A DNA stretch of 64,000 nucleotides from Trichostrongylus colubriformis (taxonomy: Eukaryota; Nematoda; Chromadorea; Rhabditida; Trichostrongylidae). Positions 51,098 to 64,000 of the stretch are shown here, piece by piece (position 1 is the first letter of the stretch; each line of letters begins with the position of its first letter). The position numbers were made by a program, and so were the translations under genes. The stretch is taken from the NCBI GenBank assembly GCA_963978905.1, contig OZ022260.1, positions 3,647,725-3,711,724 of the forward strand, given 5' to 3'. Below the pieces are notes generated by a model, which did no database searches, was not told the origin of the DNA, and saw only the letters and a program-made list of their open reading frames with translations.

Positions 51098-51454
51098 TTG
51101 ACCACAGTGAAGACCTTCGAGGGCTTATCTCCCAGACGAAATCGATCCTTTTACACAAATCTCTTCCACAGGAAAAGATTGAGTAGGCAGAAAAGGGATT
51201 CCATGCACGAATCATGGTTGGCACCACACTTGTGGTATGTCTCTGGTTCCTTTGCATTTAATCGAGAAAATTTTTCGCCTTTTACTGAAAATTTCCGTGC
51301 AAAGGTGCAGTTATGGAAATCGAATTTTTCTTGGAATCCCCTCGAAAGATTTATGCAGCCTGTGCACGGTCGAAATTCGAAGACTGGGTTTTTGAAATTG
51401 ATTTGTTATTGATTTGTTACACAATCCATGTTTTTCCAACGTTTCTGCTATCTT
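51098..51454. other. Spacer between two family B MITEs
   Basis: No family motif is seen. The open frame through it on the plus strand (50981-51412) starts in the MITE and looks accidental. Confidence 0.35.
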
Positions 51455-52203
51455 AAAGGCACCGGGAGGGGGGCAAGGGCGGAGTAACGTTTACGAAAAC
51501 AATGGCGTCTGAAAACAAACATATGGGTTCGGTAGATACAATGTGTAACGAAACCGGCGTTGAAAAACGCGCCACAGGGCGCTATTCGCCCCCAGGGCGC
51601 GCTTCCGTCCGAACTGCAAGCTTCCGTGGCCGAGCCACGCTTCGTTCATTTTGAAGCTTGTCTTCGGCCTGATGTAACCTTATTTTTGAATTATTTCCTC
51701 TTTACTGTTTTCTAGTGACATATTTTACTTGTTTACTTATAGATCTTCTTAATTGTGCATTTCTATACCTGAAAATCTCAGAAGGGTCAAATAAAGTCGG
51801 GGGGAGACGCACATTTGCGTCGACGTCGATGCTCCTTTCCCTTACTAGGCTTAGGCTAAAATTGATATCCCCTCCTCCCACATTGAAAAGCATCTGTCAA
51901 AGCACAGGTCTCATCTGCTTTAGCCTGACCCTAGGAAGGGAAAGAAGCTTTGACGTGGGTGAAAATTTTGCCTGTCCCCCCCCCCCCCGACTTTATTTGA
52001 CCCGTAAGTACATCTAGAAACAATATAAGAAAGAACAAAGTGAAAACTAGAAAGAAAAAACAAATCTATATTAGAACCATCTTCTTTTGGCACCATGCCA
52101 AGGCGTCATATTGGCGAGTTTGTGCAATGGCGGCCACTCAAGCTCGTCCACACTACGTCTGCTCTACCGTAAGCCAAAATTACCCCCTCCTGGTGTCTTT
52201 AAA
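51455..52203. repeat. Family B MITE, copy 2, carrying a nested element
   Basis: Left end ttaaaggcaccgggaggggg and right end ccccctcctggtgtctttaa form inverted ends. The part 51455-51650 also resembles 57726-57925. A 220-bp palindromic element (51784-52003) interrupts it immediately before the segment shared with copy 1. Confidence 0.6.
51784..52003. repeat. Palindromic MITE, 220 bp
   Basis: Ends gggtcaaataaagtcggggg and its inverse, with a run of 13 C before gactttatttgaccc. Inner arms are also inverted (ccttactaggcttaggct against agcctgaccctaggaagg). Confidence 0.75.
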
Positions 52204-52302
52204 TGTACCTTGAATTGGCCGAATGACCACCCACAACTACAGGAACTATTTTGCTACTTCTCTTTTACTTTAGATTGTAGCATTTTGTGAATAATGGCAA
52301 GT

Positions 52303-52485
52303 TAGGCCGCGTTCATACCCAGCGCCGGCAGAGCGTGGCTGCATTCATAGATGGCGAGGCAGAGAGGCACGGGGGAAGTGCAGAGATGACGCAGGCAACG
52401 ATGGAGGGTGGCATAGGCGGAGACCTAGAGACACGCAGCCACGCACTGCCGCCGGCACTGCAGGGTATAAACGCAGCCTTAGTTG
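52303..52485. repeat. Palindromic MITE, family C
   Basis: Starts gttaggccgcgttcataccc and ends gggtataaacgcagccttag; interior cgaggcagagaggcacgggg as in the copy at 71-241. Confidence 0.7.
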
Positions 52486-52861
52486 CTCGAGCATCATGAG
52501 ATGGTGTGAACCCCCTCGCTTGATGTCCCCCTATGCCTGTTCGCCTGGGGTCTTGAGCGAATTCCTTCGTTCGGGTTAAGTTGTCAGCAAGCACCAGCAC
52601 GTTGACATATTGCGCTCTGGATAGGAGACCAGGATCTCACCTTGGGCCCAATCACGCACTGTACGAGGAGAACAACCTGTTTCCCTTGCCATATCTCTGC
52701 TCAATTTCTAGGTTTCTGTGTGCCAAGCGGTTCTACATATAGAGCAGCTTGTTGTAGTATTTTCCTTTCCTTCAAAAGTCAAATGTATTTCCAAGGTCGC
52801 AGTTCTGTTTACTTTTTTCGTGTGGCGCACCATTGAGCGTAAATAATAAATAAATAAATAT

Positions 52862-53595
52862 TGGATGTACACTATACAACAGCTTCGAACTGCTATCCAA
52901 AAAAACGAGGCCGAAAGAAAACCTTACATCAGCTTCAAAAAAAGTCTTATACATAGTCTCAAAACTTCAGTCTTACACATAGGTCAAACCTGGCTCACCA
53001 ACACTTATCACGCGGGCGACTGTGAGCTAGGAAACGTTAGTGAAGTCAACGACCTGGGCATAGTCATTGATAGTAAGCTGACATTCGAACCTCACTGTAA
53101 CTTTATTGCTAAGAAAGCCGAAGCTAGACTTTTCCAGCTTCTGAGAAGCTTATATACCGATGACCCTTATACGCTTATAAAGGCATACAAAACGTATATC
53201 CGTCCTATAATGGAGTATAGCACAGCGGTGTACTTCCCTCATATGAAAAAGTTGATATTGAGATTAGAAGCTGTCCAAAACAATTTTACCAGAAAATTGT
53301 TGATTCGCGCGTTGGGCTTCAACTACAAGGCCATACCCAGAGGTGTTACTAGAAACAAGATGCTTGGGCTTGAATCTCTTGAATGCAGAAGAAAAAAATT
53401 GATTTAATCATGTTATATAAAATCATCACAGGCAGAGTATCGGTCGAAATCAAGAACCTCTTCGTGCTCCTTCCATCCATTACACGGGGTGGTAAATATA
53501 AAATTCTATGCCCTAGATCGAAGACGGGTATAAGGTCCAGTTTTTTTCTGTGCGCGCTTCTTCTGAGTTCAGCAAGTTTTGCAAAAAGTTCCTGA
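52862..53595 (+). pseudogene. LINE reverse-transcriptase C-terminal fragment
   Basis: The frame from 52865 reads VNDLGIVIDSKLTFEPH, RLFQLLRSLYTDDPYTLIKA, YKTYIRPIMEYSTAVYFP and LEAVQNNFTRKLL, the typical tail of LINE (Jockey/CR1-like) polymerases behind the catalytic region. A frameshift in an A run near 53395 moves the reading to LIMLYKIITGRVSVEIKN. The part before 52865, including the catalytic core, is absent: a 5'-truncated copy. An A-rich, AATAAA-containing region follows near 53820-53870. Confidence 0.8.
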
Positions 53596-54920
53596 TCTTC
53601 TAATACTGCTCAGCTTAAGTCTTCTATGAGCAAGTTTTACAGTTAGGACCCTTGCTTTCTTGCTTTTACTGCTTCGATTATTGGAATTTGGTGGTCGGTT
53701 GCTCCCAATTTCTTGCTTGTTGTTTTTTTTAGGTTTTTGTTGTTGTTATTGTACTAATATGTTCTATATGTTTCATGTATGTTGGGACAACCATCTCATT
53801 TCATGTACACCTTGTACATGTAATAAATTAAAAATTATTTCAAATTGCTACTCAAAAAGGAAAAAAATAGCGAGGCCGAAAGGAATCGTCGATATTTTCA
53901 GCGCGACTGCATGTTCTTATGACTAGCAGCTCTCTGGCGCACTTTGTTGGCTTCCAATTAGTTGCACGGCTCTCTGCGACACTCCACTTTCCGCATCATT
54001 GGGGGTGAGAGCACTCGAGTGAACAACTTTCCACTTGTAAACAGATACATTCCAGTTATACTTCAAATAAAATATTTTGCAGTACTAATTTTAATTTCAA
54101 TAAAATTACGAAATGAAAGGAAGATTACAAGATATTCACACCTTGCTACTACTAGACGGTGTTCAATTAAAAAAGCCTTTTGTCCATTGCAAGTTGGATG
54201 CATGGCACATCCCAAAAAGCTTAGTGTGGGGGTGGTCATCGTCAGGACAGCATTTCAGGGCGTACGAGCTAGAGCGGAGTGTATGGATGGGGGCTCACGG
54301 CGATTACGCCTATAATAAGACAAAATACACGGCAATCACATTAGGACCCAACTACATGCGGCGTACCCAGCTCGCATGCATCGTACCGCGTTGCGTAATC
54401 TTGTTCCAACCGACCAAATAAGTTAACGCATAAAAACATTTAATTATCTCTAAATCATGACAAACGAAGGAAATGAAATGATGCAGTAGCCCAGTGCTAT
54501 ATTGGGCTTTGAATACCGTAGAAGGTACAAATAGTATTGGCCAAATAAAATTTATCAAACGTAACAACCTATGTGGCACATACAGAATTGTTAGTAATCT
54601 ATCCCTTCGCTACGTTCGCTGTTTTACCTAGGACCCACTGAAGAAGCAGAACTTTGAGGTAAGAAATGCATCCATCATGTCGCCTGAGTGATGTTGTTCA
54701 TACGAATGAAACGCGAGCCTGAAAACATGGAAACAGCTCAAATCAAACACTTGTATGGATGGTCTATCTGCCAGCCTTACAGCAGACACAACAAATGAAA
54801 ACTCAGCGTATGCTCGCGTACTGCTCCCGCTTACATATTAAGAATTTAGTACGCTGGCCGAGTTTGGAAGAACGGATCAGGCAATGCCATCAAGGGCGTG
54901 GCGCACTGGGCTGCCGAACA
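53596..54920. other. Intergenic, no gene recognised
   Basis: Starts with the 3' tail of the LINE copy, then AT-rich DNA without motifs. ORFs at 53962-54421 overlap each other and show no family. Confidence 0.35.
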
Positions 54921-55358
54921 CTTGAAGGAATCGCCCACGGAAAATTGAGTTTTTCTGTTACCCCTATATTTGTATTTTATTTGCCTAATAAGGGCCGCGT
55001 GCAAAATTTCACGCGAAAAAGTGGGAATTCGGCCAAGATACAGCTGTACAAAATCCCGGCCGGGTGGGCGGGACCTCTGAGCAAGTGCTCACCCTGTCGC
55101 CCGCCGCGGTCGAAGACGCATTGTAGGAACAGAAAGTTACGTAAACAGTCCTACTCTCCATTCCTAACCGTGGCGAACGACGAGACGGGGCCTTTAATAG
55201 GAGGCCACGCCCACCCGGCCGAGAATTTGGAGAGCTGTATCTTAGCCGAATTCTCACTTTTTCGCGTGAAACTTTGCATGCGGCCCTTATTAGGCAAATA
55301 CAGCATAAAAATGAGGGTAACAGAAAAACTCATTTTTCCGTGGACGATTCCTTCAAAA
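54921..55358. repeat. Foldback MITE with arms of about 150 bp
   Basis: The arm 54921-55071 (cttgaaggaatcgcccacgg ... ccgggtgggcggg) is the inverse of 55206-55358 (cccacccggccgagaat ... gtggacgattccttcaa). The spacer is about 135 bp. The long plus-strand ORF over it (54759-55460) is produced by the arms. Confidence 0.85.
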
Positions 55359-55843
55359 TCCTTAAACAAAGAGCGAGAACTCTCTTCCCCGTCCAAATTA
55401 TTTAATTCAGTTAGTGGACTCATTAACGTTCAAGATTGGCAGATTAGTCACTGCAGATAATGGGAAGAGATAGGGGTAGTTGGGGTCGAGTATGGTAAGA
55501 TCGTTGAATATGAACGCTGAAGTGCTTAGTTGTGCGGGCGATAAACCTCTTTTCCACTTCCACGAAGAAGGGCGGGTCGGGATAGTCAAGCCAGATGCTG
55601 GAGAAGTCCTTTAAAGCTCGCAGATGCTCTTCACCGGTTATTTCGCCACATACAGACCGCTTAGACGCCCAGCTTTCATCTGGGCAACCCTTTTTAGGAG
55701 TTCTCATTATCCTTATTATTTCTATCAGTGACTTTGATTATGGGCTCAGTGTATGGTGGGCAGTCATCGAGCCTTGAGAAATCTGGCCTGAACGATGCAG
55801 AACGGGCGCAGCACAATTTTCTGACAGCATCCAAGGGTGTAAC
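55359..55843. other. Downstream flank of the adenylate kinase gene
   Basis: No conserved protein. If the kinase has a sixth exon it would lie here, because GGGTAAGTT at the current stop could be a splice donor; I could not identify such an exon. Confidence 0.3.
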
Positions 55844-58877
<3,034 letters not shown>

Positions 58878-60060
58878 TTTAGTAGACTAACTAGGATATT
58901 AACCAAGCCCTGAATACGGTAAACTTAATAAAACCGCAACGAATCCATACGACGTTAAATCAGACGAAATTGCACCGATGAAATCATGGAGCAGAGGATA
59001 GAAAGAACTTTTGGGGCAAAGAACACTGCAGGAGGTAGTTAGATAACTTATCGCACGTCTAGCCAACTTTTCGCCTTTCTTACTCCGTGGTAGTCAGTTA
59101 TTAGTGAGGACTGCTGAAGCTTGCTGACGGCGTCCTTCTTAAACCATCTTTTCATTCAATAACCGGCCCAAAATCAATTCTACGAAAATACTTCCACTGT
59201 GGAAGCTTAACAATATTACGTGTCTCTCTCTATAATAATAGAATCGTTTGCCGCACGACTGATGTCATGTTCCACGGCCGGTGAGACCAAACTACATATA
59301 TCAAGCAGAACTAATAAAGAGGAACGTACATATGAGAAGGAAGGAATGGACAAACTGAATAGCTTTACAAATAAATCCAAATAATCCCGATTTCACTTCA
59401 GAAATCAATCGTGAGTTTTAGACAGAGGAATAGCGTGCGTTTGAAGAATTTCAATAACCAGCCGTAAAGCAAATCAAAGCATTTGAAACACTGAATGTTT
59501 ATGTAACATGTACTAAACCTATAAAAGACCTGGTAGTATCAGAAATAATGCAAGGGGAAGTTACTTGTATATCTGGAAAAAATGGTTCAATAATTGTCAA
59601 CCCACTGCGAAATAAAGATGACAAGAGCGCTACAAGAACCAAAATGCGATAACGATCTCGATAAGCGATGACAATGCCAGAAGATTGACGAACAAGTCAA
59701 GAATGTAGTTGTTTCTTGCTTGCGTAAAGAAGGATTAAAACAAGTTTTTAAAGCTTACGACAGTGTATAACCAAGTAGATGGATGCCCGCATCCATACTC
59801 GGCCATGCAGTCGCTGCGAGACAGGATAAACCAATTCAGTGTACCAACTTGAGTTCAATTGAAATAAATAAAATGTGGCCTGCAGACGTACTGCCAGGTC
59901 ACATTATCGGAGATTACCAGAGGTAGACAGAGGAATGCATAAATTTCCTGGTTATTATCTACAGGATTTTGGCTACTACATCAAATTATTTAATGCAGAA
60001 TTTGGAAACTAGCCGTACCCCATAGAATGACATATGTATCTTCTTCGTGATACTGATGTC

Positions 60061-60099
60061 GACACTCGGCGATGCGATCGCGTTGCCTAGTATGGATGC
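60061..60099. repeat. Mini-hairpin repeat
   Basis: gacactcggcgatgcgatcg followed by cgttgcctagtatggatgc; same layout as 2715-2749, with a partial copy at 59789-59830 (catccatactcggccatgca). Confidence 0.4.
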
Positions 60100-60552
60100 A
60101 GCTCATGCTCTCAACACGACATTCTCATCTCGAATCCCAAGACACGATCTCCTTCTTTGGAAATGTGGGGCCCAACTTGTAGACGTCACTCCGCTTCACA
60201 CTGAAACTCTGGACAACATTTCATCTCCATGTGATCTACGTTGAGAAAACTTTTTTTTTGGAAAAAGAACCTATTACTCGCTGTTGAAACTGGAGAAAAT
60301 AGTGACCTCTCGGGAAAATCATTTAACAAATGAAAACACAATTATTACTTATTTTTTATCTGTTACATATGGTTCTGATCATCCGACTTTGAACCATTCT
60401 ACGATCCAAATAATGGTTCACAAACGGATAGCCATAACCAATTTCGACAAGAGTGGTACTTTCAGCACTACAGATCATCCAGTGTGGACGGATTTTGAGT
60501 CTATACGCCCATGGCCGAAATAAAGCCGCATTCATACTTTGCCGGTAAACGG

Positions 60553-60637
60553 TTAGGCCGCGTTCATACTTTGTGTAAACGACGCCGTCACCGGCGGCGA
60601 CGGAGTCAGTTACGCAAAGTATGAATGCGGTCTAACG
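60553..60637. repeat. Minimal family C palindrome, 85 bp
   Basis: Left ggttaggccgcgttcatact, right agtatgaatgcggtctaacg. The arms continue inward as ttgtgtaaacgac / cagttacgcaa around a cgccgtcaccggcggcg centre. It is the shortest family C copy and nearly all hairpin. Confidence 0.75.
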
Positions 60638-61108
60638 GTTTACCGGCAGAGTCTTTGGTTTTTTTCGTGTCCACGAGTGTCGCCTGGGTTCCAACTCGGA
60701 CAAAGGGATCGAGGCAGTGAACACCATGGACCTCAAATCTATATTTCATTTTAATTTCTTCGAACAAAAATTTACTTTCCATTTCGACTATCTGAACTTG
60801 AGAAAATAGGTAAACATAAACAACAAAATTATTCTCAAGATTTAGGTTCTTGCCTTTGTTGTGAAGAATAGATTGGAAAAATGAAAAAAAACTTTGAAGA
60901 TTTAAAATCCTCTTAAATTCCAACAGGAATATGAGGGCTATGATATGAATTTGATAATGGATACTACTCGTTATTTATTATCAGGAACTCGGCGAACATT
61001 GCTCACTTCCCTGCATTATTGACATTTCTTATCTACAAAACGGTGAGTCTTTTCAGAAGCTCCGAAGAAATCGAAAAGGTACAGCGCAGATGAGCAACAG
61101 AATCGTTA

Positions 61109-61261
61109 GCCGCAGGCAGACTTTGTGATTCTGCGTTTTTGCGACGTCGCATTTTCGCACGCGATGCTACGACTTTGGATTGTGCAATGCCGCAACTTCG
61201 CGTGCGGAGCCGCGACACCGTAAAGTCGCAGAGTCGCAAAATCGCAAAGTCTGACGGCGGT
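61109..61261. repeat. Family D MITE, complete copy
   Basis: Left end gccgcaggcagactttgtga, right end cgcaaagtctgacggcggtc. The interior contains gcgacgtcgcattttcgcac and its partial inverse. Best-preserved copy of the family in the window. Confidence 0.7.
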
Positions 61262-62208
61262 CTTTGTGGACCCTCCTTAACTTTAACTCTATGACAAATA
61301 CGATCATCGATGAGGGCCAGTTCTGGCTGATTTCGGTTTCCTCACAGCAGGATCACAGTCATTGCCCTGAAGGAAAATAGCCAAGGATTTCTAAGGGTAA
61401 CTGATACACAATTACTCCCTGTTCGTCCTATATAGAAAGCCAAGTAATATCCTGGAATCGAACATCATCATCAGTTTTGACCGAACTCAAAAGAATGAAT
61501 GGATAAGTTTTGAATAACATCTGATCATTGAAATATTCCACGCTTCATTTCAGGTCCCAGTGAGGTGGGACCTAAGATGGGGGGGGGGGCATTACACCGA
61601 ATTCCCTGTTAAGGACTTCAGTCCTTCACACGATTAACCTGAGGACATGTTATCTACACATTAATCCTGTAAAGACATGTCAGTCTTCAACGTTCAACAG
61701 GCCTGACATATCAGTAATGCATAGATCTTCAACATTCCATAAAATGCCCCTCCTTACTACTCCTTGTTAGGACAGCACCCAATTTTATACTAAAACAATG
61801 GAAAATCGCTGTTTTACAGTATCTACTAAAAGAATGTACTCTGCTATTAATCCATGGAACCACAATGTTCCTACGATACCCATTTATTGCTTAGCTGATA
61901 AACTGAAAGGCTAAAAACAAAGGCAAATAGGGGCGATGTCTCATTTCCGTTCGGCGCTCTATGATAAAAACCGTGATACTCAGGCGAGATGCCGCGTACG
62001 CAGTCAAATTCAAACAGTTCTTTGAACCCTTTGCAGGTTGCATTTTACTTCAACATTTGATCTATTTCACAGTGTCCTCTACCAAAATCATTCGTAGATT
62101 GAAAATAGAGCTCCATTTGTAACAGATCAAATCATTTCACTTGTGCAATTTAGCGCTGGAGCAAAGTCCTGCTTATGCACACGCGCGAAATTTTGCTTTT
62201 TAAAAGGT

Positions 62209-62217
62209 CATTTTCAG
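62209..62217 (+). promoter_or_regulatory. Candidate trans-splice acceptor abutting the UBR7 ATG
   Basis: cattttcag ends at the base before the ATG. With no upstream in-frame exon seen, this fits a spliced-leader acceptor with no added 5' UTR. Confidence 0.45.
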
Positions 62218-63921
62218 ATGAGTGACTCTGCAAGGGACTCGTCTAGTGAGATAGAAACGAAAGAAAATAATGATGTGCAGCAGGACGAAGCTGCTCCGTC
62301 AACGCTGAATGCTGATTCGGAGGAAAAAGGTGGGTCAATTGGAATTGGAATTTATCATCGTTTTTACTTCTTTACTTTGTTGTAGCTAGTGCATCTATAG
62401 AGACAAGAATGACGAGCTTTTACAGGTAGTGTGAAACTGGGTTTTGGATTGTACACAAGATATGGATCTATAAAAATTCATCATAAACGTCTTTTGAACT
62501 ATTGAGGGGATTCATCACACCAGATAAATTTTTGTTTGTATGAGTGTAGATGATTTGTGTATATCGGATACAAATTCGAGATCTGTAAAGAAAGCTCATT
62601 CAACATTCCATTCCTATGTCGAAAATGCAGAATAATAGGCGGAAGTTTTCGCTGCCCACCCCTCCCTTTTATTTTTACTAGATCTCTCTTAAAGGGCAGA
62701 AAAGCACCAAAATTCTCTTACGAGCGACCAACGCGGTCGAATGAATACCATTTTAGCCTGCCAAGCTTACAACTTTTAAGCGCAGCTAACAACAAGTAGA
62801 ACTAATAAAATTGATGTACAGTTTTATTGAATTTTGAAAAATTCTTTTTTTATCTCTTGAATGTGAGGGTCGAAAACAGCGCAGCAGTTCTGCATGTTCG
62901 CTCCCGTGCTGAAGTTCACTGTGACTGCTTTCAGAGAGCACCACCGATCAAAATGGGGATGACGCAGAAGAGCTGTTAACTATTCAGGATATTCTTGATA
63001 ACGAAGAGTCTTGTCGTCAAACTGCAAGGGTTTTGCTTGGAGCTCAAGACTCTTCGGTGTGCACTTATCCTGAGGTCAGTTATTATTCACTTACTGTTGT
63101 ATTTCATGTGTATAGGATCCTCCCTATCGTGAATTCAGGGATATAAACCTCGACAAGCCCTCTTTGCTTGTCTCACATGTGCATCTGATCCGGAAAAAAA
63201 TGAAGCTGGTATATGTTATGGTTGTTCCGTGCATTGTCATGAAGACCACAATATCGTGGAACTGTTCACGAAGCGCCGCTTCAGGTATGGATTCACCAGT
63301 GTCTAACCCTAGGATGACTTTTGGAAAAACAACTGAAAGATTCTGAGGTTGGAGGTATTGCCTGTTTGTTCAGCCACTTTTCGACTTCTGGTTCGAACGA
63401 TCAAACTCCGGTGAACGATGAACTTCGCTTCAGACATTTAATAGTAGCTTAACTTGCTAATTGAGCTGTATTTAGAATTATTTGGGTTGTTCCGAGGTGC
63501 TAGTTGATCTTGTTCTGCTGAGTCAGATTCGTAAAGGATTCCAAGTGCCATACTATTTGTGGGTGGGGACAGTTCGTTGAGTGCTGAACAGTAGCATGTC
63601 TTTGCATGACCGACGTGTCAATAACTCACCGTGGATTCTTGTGTATAAATAAAAGACATCCTCAATGAAATACAAAGACATCCACCTACCAGCCACTAGT
63701 CGACAAATTGTCACACCCTCTCCCCCTAAACCACTAGGGAAGCACATATTCCAAATCAACTGTAAATTAGTAGGTTGGATTAAGTTGAAACTTTGGTATC
63801 TACTTGTGTAGCAATGTGTAAATGCTTCCTTACTATTTTTTCCCTTTCTACAAGTCATAGGATTACTTTCAGATGCGACTGTGGCAACAGTAAGTTCCAA
63901 AATAAATGCACCCTGTTCGAG
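62218..63921 (+). CDS. ubr-7: UBR7-type E3 ubiquitin ligase, 5' part (gene runs past the window)
   Basis: UBR7 proteins carry a UBR box and a PHD finger; human UBR7 is reported as a histone H2B ubiquitin ligase. Four exons are visible: 62218-62329, 62935-63074, 63139-63284, 63873-63921, all in phase, giving about 149 residues before the last donor; the PHD finger would lie beyond the end. Exon 1 is acidic and Ser-rich (MSDSARDSSSEIETKE). Exon 2 has ELLTIQDILDNEESCRQTA. The UBR box spans exons 2-4: the segment SSVCTYPEGYKPRQALFACL, then CLTCASDP, GICYGCSVHCHEDHNIVELF and RCDCGNSKF, so its zinc-binding Cys/His pattern looks complete. The ATG directly follows TTTTCAG, a likely trans-splice acceptor. 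The ligase assignment rests on the box alone, since the PHD finger is not in view. Confidence 0.88.
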
Positions 63922-64000
63922 GTATGTTTATTTTTTTTTAAATCTTGATGTTTTCATCCAAATAACTCCTCGACATTTTTTCATAACTCTCGTTGTTTTC

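Larger units (their letters stand above)
58892..62214. other. Intergenic region between the divergent AK2 and UBR7 genes
   Basis: The two flanking genes point away from each other, so both promoters should lie here. I see no further gene. Small repeats occur at 59789, 60061, 60553 and 61109. The 61560-61790 block has a poly-G tract and short repeated phrases (ggacttcagtccttca; catgtcagtcttca). ORFs on the plus strand near 60047-60523 have no known motif. Confidence 0.45.

Noticed and set aside
54759..55460. Plus-strand open frame of 233 codons, the longest in the window
   Set aside because: It covers the foldback repeat; the two halves are translations of the inverted arms and not a protein family.

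Overview
The window is nuclear DNA of a nematode, most likely a strongylid such as a hookworm. Its genes have short exons (about 50-220 bp), GT-AG introns with TTTCAG-type acceptors and several starts that sit just after trans-splice-like acceptors. Much of the remaining DNA is small inverted-repeat transposons. The species call is inference.

Six conserved protein genes could be built exon by exon with splice phases that agree throughout. Four lie on the minus strand in this transcription order: a VAP/VPR-1 ER contact-site protein (34814-30634), an eIF4A3-type DEAD-box helicase of the exon junction complex (29963-26778), a ZDHHC3/7-type palmitoyltransferase (19791-15340) and GPAA1, a subunit of the GPI transamidase (14105-6928). 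From memory, the C. elegans neighbours on cosmid F33D11 are the same set, which suggests an ancestral operon now stretched by transposons. On the right, an adenylate kinase 2 (LET-754-like) gene runs on the minus strand (58877-55844). The 5' part of a UBR7-type ubiquitin ligase runs on the plus strand from 62218 to past the window edge.

Between these two groups, 36459-47509 is one 11-kb LTR retrotransposon of Ty3/gypsy type. It has two 299-bp LTRs that read as identical, a 4-bp target duplication (cgct), a primer binding site and a polypurine tract. Its protease, reverse transcriptase, RNase H and integrase regions are broken by stops and frameshifts, and an internally deleted mariner element with perfect 28-bp ends sits inside it. 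Its leader carries an unexplained array of six diverged units of about 126-149 bp. The identical LTRs next to a decayed interior are the most interesting contradiction in the window.

The rest (1-6900, 19800-26700, 34900-36400, 47600-55800, 59000-62200, plus several introns) is dominated by at least four families of foldback or MITE-like repeats, some nested in each other, with a decayed Tc1-like transposase and a LINE reverse-transcriptase tail. No CRISPR array, rRNA or convincing tRNA was seen.
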